DNA of 25,502 nucleotides from UBA1014 sp964344035 (GTDB lineage Bacteria > SAR324 > NAC60-12): NCBI GenBank assembly GCA_964344035.1, contig CAYFLK010000059.1:1-25502 (forward strand). The letters are read 5' to 3'. Below are positions 22,403-25,502 of the stretch, piece after piece (the first letter of the stretch is position 1; every line of letters starts with the position of its first letter). The position numbers were made by a program, and so were the translations under genes. Below the pieces are notes generated by a model. The model was not told the DNA's origin. It made no database searches and saw only the letters and a program-made list of their open reading frames with translations.

Positions 22403-22480
22403 AGTTTTTAGTGGTTAGTTTTGAGTTTTGAGTCTCAGCATTGGCCATTCTTTTTCTGAAAACTAAAAACTGGCAACTAT
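22403..22480. repeat. AT-rich inverted repeat pair without insert
   Basis: AGTTTTTAGTGGTTAGTTTT (from 22403) and, inverted, GAAAACTAAAAACTGGCAAC (from 22458) resemble the terminal repeats of the element inside mod, with only about 25 bases between. The mod stop codon lies in the right-hand repeat. It may be the empty scar of a similar element. Confidence 0.5.
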
Positions 22481-25404
22481 TTACTATTTAAAGATATAAC
22501 TCTTAAGCTTTCAATGCCCCGGTCGTCTATGATTTTTACGGCGATTTTAGCGTTGTCACCCTTCTCAAAAGGAAGCGAAACCGTACCTTTAAAGGCCTCA
22601 ATCTTTTCCTCGTCAATTTCAGCTTTCAGGTTCCTTGCCAGTCTGCTCCAGCCGTCTTTTGCTCCAGACATGGGGAAGAATACCTGGGACGGAAACAGAC
22701 TGCGGTCGTCATAATTGGTATCCAGAAGCCACATCGCGATATTGGCCTTACCGCCGGAATCTACATTGCCGGTTTTGGGGTTGTAATAATCAAATCCAAG
22801 CACTTCTACCTGTATGAAGTTTTTAGTTGTTAGTTTTGAGTTTTTAGAAAAAGGTACTTTCAGTTCTGCAGCGATTTTTTTAAGCCTGCCAGTAATTTTG
22901 CTATTTCCTCGCAATCGGTCAGCAATTTTTCTGAGTTGGCTTCGGTCAAGTATTCCAAATTCTTTGAGATGATGATAAAAGTCTCTAACTCTGCCAATGA
23001 ACCCTGCGCTATCGAAAGAAATTGAAGGAATTCTTTTCTTCCCTGCCGTGCTTGGCCTTCTGCTATATTTGCCGGGATAGAGGTCCCAGCCCTCCGTATC
23101 TGCGAGGTAATGCCAAACTGTTCTTCCCTGGGAAAGGATCGTGTAAAAGAGTAAATCCTGCTCACCAAGCTGACTGATTTCTGCCAGACTATCAAGTCCC
23201 GATAACTCCTTGAAGATATCATAAGACCCTCCTATTTTTTCACCAAAAACTAAAAACTGAAAACTATCAACTGAAACATCCGGCTGGCCAATGAGCCAGA
23301 AGCTGTCACTGCCGGAGCGTTTTTTCTTTAAGTCATCGGTGAACAGGTCGGCGTTCATCTGCACCTTCAAAAGTTGCATGCCTGCGATTTTGGGTTTCAG
23401 TTCGTCAATATCCTTGGCTGCCTCGTCATCAAACTGGAAGGCGCAGAAAAGAAGCATATCCGGCTTGAACGGCTTTGCCTCCTGCCAGGCGTTTTCCACC
23501 ATCCGCTGTTCCAGCGGTGCATGCTCAGGCCCAAACACCACAAACACCTTTTGCGGTTTACCTTCCTTTGTTTCTGCTTCGCACTGAATCCAGCGGGTGC
23601 CGCTTAAAGGCTCCATCCGGGTAAATTCCAGCTTGCTGCCGCCTTTGGCCCGCACTCCTGTTCTCAGAAGTTCATCCCGCCATTGTGCCTGGCGCAGGGT
23701 TTCGCCGGAACGGGATACGCTCTCGCCTGTACCCTGGTCTTCCTTTTCGATCTCTTCCAGAGACCTGGCGCGAAGCGAAGGCACCGCCTCAACCGTGAAC
23801 GGCCCGGTGATTCGAGTCTTCTTCTTGTCCACCCTGGGCTGGTCGTAGAGTGTTTCTTCTTTGGGCGGTTCGTTGTTGGCAATGGATTTGAGGGTAATGT
23901 GCGGCACGGTCTTATACGCAAACCCGCTGCCCACACCCTCTTGTGGGTGGGCAAGCTGGTAATAGTCAAAATTGGCGGTCATCAGCCGCTGCTTGGCAAG
24001 GGTGAGCGCTACGCGGGACGTGTCGCAGGTGATCCAGCGCCTTCCCCATTGTTCGGCTACATAGGCGGTGGTGCCAGAGCCGCAGGTGGGATCGAAGACC
24101 AGATCGCCGGGGTCGGTGGTCATGAGGAGGCAGCGTTGAATAACTTTAGAACGTGTCTCAACAACATACTTCTGGTTAGGGTTAAAGCCAGACGTATCCG
24201 TCCATACCTCTGACAGCACCTTAAGTGGGTAATCGTCAATATAATACTTCCAGCGAATTTTCTTGCCATCTCTTACAATGCGCCCTGATTTTCGTAGTCC
24301 TTCCATTCCATCAGGGTAGGTTAATTTCCAGTGGCTGTTCTTGCTCGGCCTGAAAATCTCTCCTTCAAACTCGAAGGGTGTATCCTTGCTCGGTGGTCCT
24401 GCGCTTTCCAAACTTACAAGTCGGAAGATCTTTGCCCCGTTAGGCAACAGCGACGTGTCAATACTCTCGGCTTTGGTTATTTTTCTGATTGAACCATCCG
24501 CTAACTCGACATTGCTGTAAAAGGCATCTGGTGACTTCTCTGCAAACAGTTGACGATATTTCAGATGCTGTTTTTCTCTGGCATACCAAAGCAGGTAATC
24601 GCTTGTTCGTCCGAGTTCATTGGACACCATGCTACCAGTTTTCGCAAAGGTAATGAGTCTTACAAAATTTCCCTCTCCAAACACCTCATCCATCAAAGAC
24701 CTCACCAAATGCACATTCTCATCCGAAATCTGCACAAACACACTCCCACTCTCGGTCAAAAGCTCCCTTGCCAGCAGAAGTCTATCCCGCAGGTAGGTCA
24801 GATAAGAATGAATCCCCAACTCCCAGGTATCCCGAAATGCTTTGATCATCTCCGGTTCGGCGGTCAGGTCTTCGTCTTTTCTGTCTTGCACATCCCGTTT
24901 GTTCACAAAGGGCTGGAAATTGGAGCCGTACTTGATGCCGTAAGGCGGGTCAATATAAACCATCTGCATCTTGCCGGCCATGCCTTCTTTTTCCAGCAGT
25001 GAGTTCATCACCAGCAGAGAATCCCCGGCAATCATGCGGTTGCTCCAGCCTTCCTTGTGCTTGTAGAACTCAATCGCCTCCCGCAGCGGCCTTTTCTCAG
25101 TTTCAAAAAGCGATATCTGTTTGCGGCCGTTCTCTTCTTTCTGAACCGTGTCAATAATCGTTTTCGGATCGATCCGTTCATGCACATGCAGGCTCCGGGT
25201 CGGCACTTCAAAAGAGGTATGCTCGGCCTTGCCCGCCCACTGTAGTTGCGGATCAAGATGCGGGTCATATTCGTATGTTTTCCTGGAGTCTTCGCAAGGT
25301 TCCGTGTCTTCTGACACCAACCCCACTGGCGGATTATTCAGCCGTTTCTTATCCCCATGATCGTACTGCTCGATATCTTTGTTCACCTTCTTTTTTCTCG
25401 CCAT
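22477..25404 (-). CDS. mod: Type III DNA methyltransferase Mod subunit, carrying an in-frame insertion
   Basis: The modification and recognition subunit of the type III system, an N6-adenine methyltransferase. The 975-aa protein has the beta-class order: catalytic motif IV YIDPPYGIKYG (DPPY at 152-155) first, then the target-recognition region, then the SAM-binding motif FDPTCGSGTT at 437-446. The C-terminal part (QVEVLGFDYYN, IAMWLLDTNYD, VSLPFEKGDNAKIAVKIIDDRGIESL) is also typical. Residues about 711-862 are not: they are translated from a 456-bp insertion that holds an S23-type gene in another frame, and this insertion is a multiple of three. AGAGGT precedes the ATG at 25404. The start lies 21 bases from repeat B3, so mod is the first gene of its cassette-like unit. 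Confidence 0.93.
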   Translation of the reverse strand: MARKKKVNKDIEQYDHGDKKRLNNPPVGLVSEDTEPCEDSRKTYEYDPHLDPQLQWAGKAEHTSFEVPTRSLHVHERIDPKTIIDTVQKEENGRKQISLFETEKRPLREAIEFYKHKEGWSNRMIAGDSLLVMNSLLEKEGMAGKMQMVYIDPPYGIKYGSNFQPFVNKRDVQDRKDEDLTAEPEMIKAFRDTWELGIHSYLTYLRDRLLLARELLTESGSVFVQISDENVHLVRSLMDEVFGEGNFVRLITFAKTGSMVSNELGRTSDYLLWYAREKQHLKYRQLFAEKSPDAFYSNVELADGSIRKITKAESIDTSLLPNGAKIFRLVSLESAGPPSKDTPFEFEGEIFRPSKNSHWKLTYPDGMEGLRKSGRIVRDGKKIRWKYYIDDYPLKVLSEVWTDTSGFNPNQKYVVETRSKVIQRCLLMTTDPGDLVFDPTCGSGTTAYVAEQWGRRWITCDTSRVALTLAKQRLMTANFDYYQLAHPQEGVGSGFAYKTVPHITLKSIANNEPPKEETLYDQPRVDKKKTRITGPFTVEAVPSLRARSLEEIEKEDQGTGESVSRSGETLRQAQWRDELLRTGVRAKGGSKLEFTRMEPLSGTRWIQCEAETKEGKPQKVFVVFGPEHAPLEQRMVENAWQEAKPFKPDMLLFCAFQFDDEAAKDIDELKPKIAGMQLLKVQMNADLFTDDLKKKRSGSDSFWLIGQPDVSVDSFQFLVFGEKIGGSYDIFKELSGLDSLAEISQLGEQDLLFYTILSQGRTVWHYLADTEGWDLYPGKYSRRPSTAGKKRIPSISFDSAGFIGRVRDFYHHLKEFGILDRSQLRKIADRLRGNSKITGRLKKIAAELKVPFSKNSKLTTKNFIQVEVLGFDYYNPKTGNVDSGGKANIAMWLLDTNYDDRSLFPSQVFFPMSGAKDGWSRLARNLKAEIDEEKIEAFKGTVSLPFEKGDNAKIAVKIIDDRGIESLRVISLNSK
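22818..23275 (-). mobile_element. Insertion element with S23-type gene and inverted terminal repeats, inside mod
   Basis: Terminal inverted repeats of 23 bp lie at 22825-22847 and 23250-23272, matching at 21 positions (inward reading AGTTGTTAGTTTT versus AGTTGATAGTTTT and onward). The ends fall exactly where the Mod protein loses family resemblance: after LIGQPDV and before QVEVLGF. No transposase is inside; the only gene is the four-helix-bundle protein. No clear target duplication is seen. Confidence 0.7.
22860..23222 (-). CDS. S23-type four-helix bundle protein (rRNA intervening-sequence protein family)
   Basis: A 120-aa protein with the family pattern nearly complete: YRDLIVWQKSVSLVSRIYSF, FPREEQFGITSQIRRAGTSIPANIAEG, then KEFLQFLSIAQGSLAELETF. 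These proteins form pentameric four-helix bundles and are named from genes within intervening sequences of 23S rRNA; most free copies have no known role. It lies wholly inside mod but one frame apart, and has a strong ribosome site (AGGAGG, 5 bases before the ATG at 23222), so it is a true gene and not a shadow. The mod frame also runs open through it, so the same DNA appears to code for two proteins. Confidence 0.85.
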   Translation of the reverse strand: MISSRSYRDLIVWQKSVSLVSRIYSFTRSFPREEQFGITSQIRRAGTSIPANIAEGQARQGRKEFLQFLSIAQGSLAELETFIIISKNLEYLTEANSEKLLTDCEEIAKLLAGLKKSLQN

Positions 25405-25425
25405 ATTTTACCTCTGTTTTTATGC

Positions 25426-25502
25426 CGATAACCCCGAGTTGAGCGGCGGATTTTCCGGATAATCGACTCCGGGGGAGGGGTATTATCAGGAAAAGATGCC
25501 TC
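25426..25502 (-). repeat. attC-like repeat B3 (cut by window end)
   Basis: Third copy, identical to B1 over the visible part from TAACCCCG onward. It lies directly before mod and would belong to a cassette to the right of the window, showing that the array continues. Confidence 0.7.

Larger units (their letters stand above)
15757..25502 (-). mobile_element. Integron-type gene-cassette array (attC cluster), extends past window
   Basis: Six attC-like sites in the same orientation separate short gene units, nearly all toxin-antitoxin pairs, plus one large restriction-modification unit. The sites read TAAC at the 5' end and GTT at the 3' end on the minus strand, so cassettes run right to left with the gene before its attC. 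Gene starts lie about 20-50 bases after the recombination point where the gene is colinear (17842, 16959, 25404), as expected for cassettes. No integrase gene or attI is in view; these would lie to the right of the window, or be absent (an attC cluster without integrase). The left border is unclear because no attC is recognised after the 15757 antitoxin gene. Assignment rests on repeat structure and gene content, not on a covariance-model search. Confidence 0.75.

Noticed and set aside
22386..22448. Longer start of mntA
   Set aside because: Its extra residues come from the AT-rich repeat, and the later ATG has a strong ribosome site.
17010..25502. CRISPR array made of the B repeats
   Set aside because: Only three copies of 95 bp, spaced by 0.8 and 7.5 kb of genes, with no uniform spacers and no cas genes.

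Overview
The window looks like bacterial chromosome in two parts. The lineage is uncertain: a Verrucomicrobiota/PVC-type or related environmental bacterium is my weak guess, from the gene mixture and from cassette arrays being common in such genomes. No rRNA, tRNA or marker protein settles it.

Left part, about 1-15600: ordinary, moderately GC-rich core genes with typical spacing. A minus-strand run reads degP-like protease, a 68-aa unknown, a PspC-domain protein, hemD and serB (cut by the window edge). Then come plus-strand gcvH, a phosphonate monoester hydrolase-like sulfatase-superfamily enzyme and moaE. Next is a coupled pair: an archaeal-type 2-phosphoglycerate kinase with two tandem ATP-cone-like segments, and an ApgM-type phosphoglycerate mutase homologue with an altered active-site motif. 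They are followed by a TerB-like protein, an HNH nuclease, a membrane protein with an Arg-rich tail, an acyl-CoA carboxylase beta subunit and fmt.

Right part, about 15700-25502: an accessory island that I read as an integron gene-cassette array (or an attC cluster without integrase; no intI is in view). Six attC-like sites are visible, all in minus orientation. Three (A1-A3, 72-80 bp) differ in sequence but share the same fold, with two unpaired bases at equivalent places. Three (B1-B3, about 95 bp) are nearly identical to each other; B3 runs off the window. They divide the island into cassettes: a BrnT-like toxin (frameshifted) with intact antitoxin; brnTA; a short geneless unit made of nested inverted repeats; a DUF4258/YgiT-zinc-finger pair; higBA placed against the array direction; and a very large unit of about 6.7 kb.

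The large unit carries a type III restriction-modification system whose mod and res genes enclose an mntA-hepT toxin-antitoxin pair, apparently one operon mod-mntA-hepT-res. Inside mod, in a different frame, lies an S23-type four-helix-bundle gene with its own strong ribosome binding site. It is bounded by 23-bp inverted repeats with two mismatches, and the mod frame stays open across it. The same AT-rich repeat pair occurs again, with nothing between, right after mod.

Three toxin-antitoxin operons have promoters placed so that the transcript would start at or next to the start codon, suggesting leaderless mRNAs; two carry clear palindromic operators.
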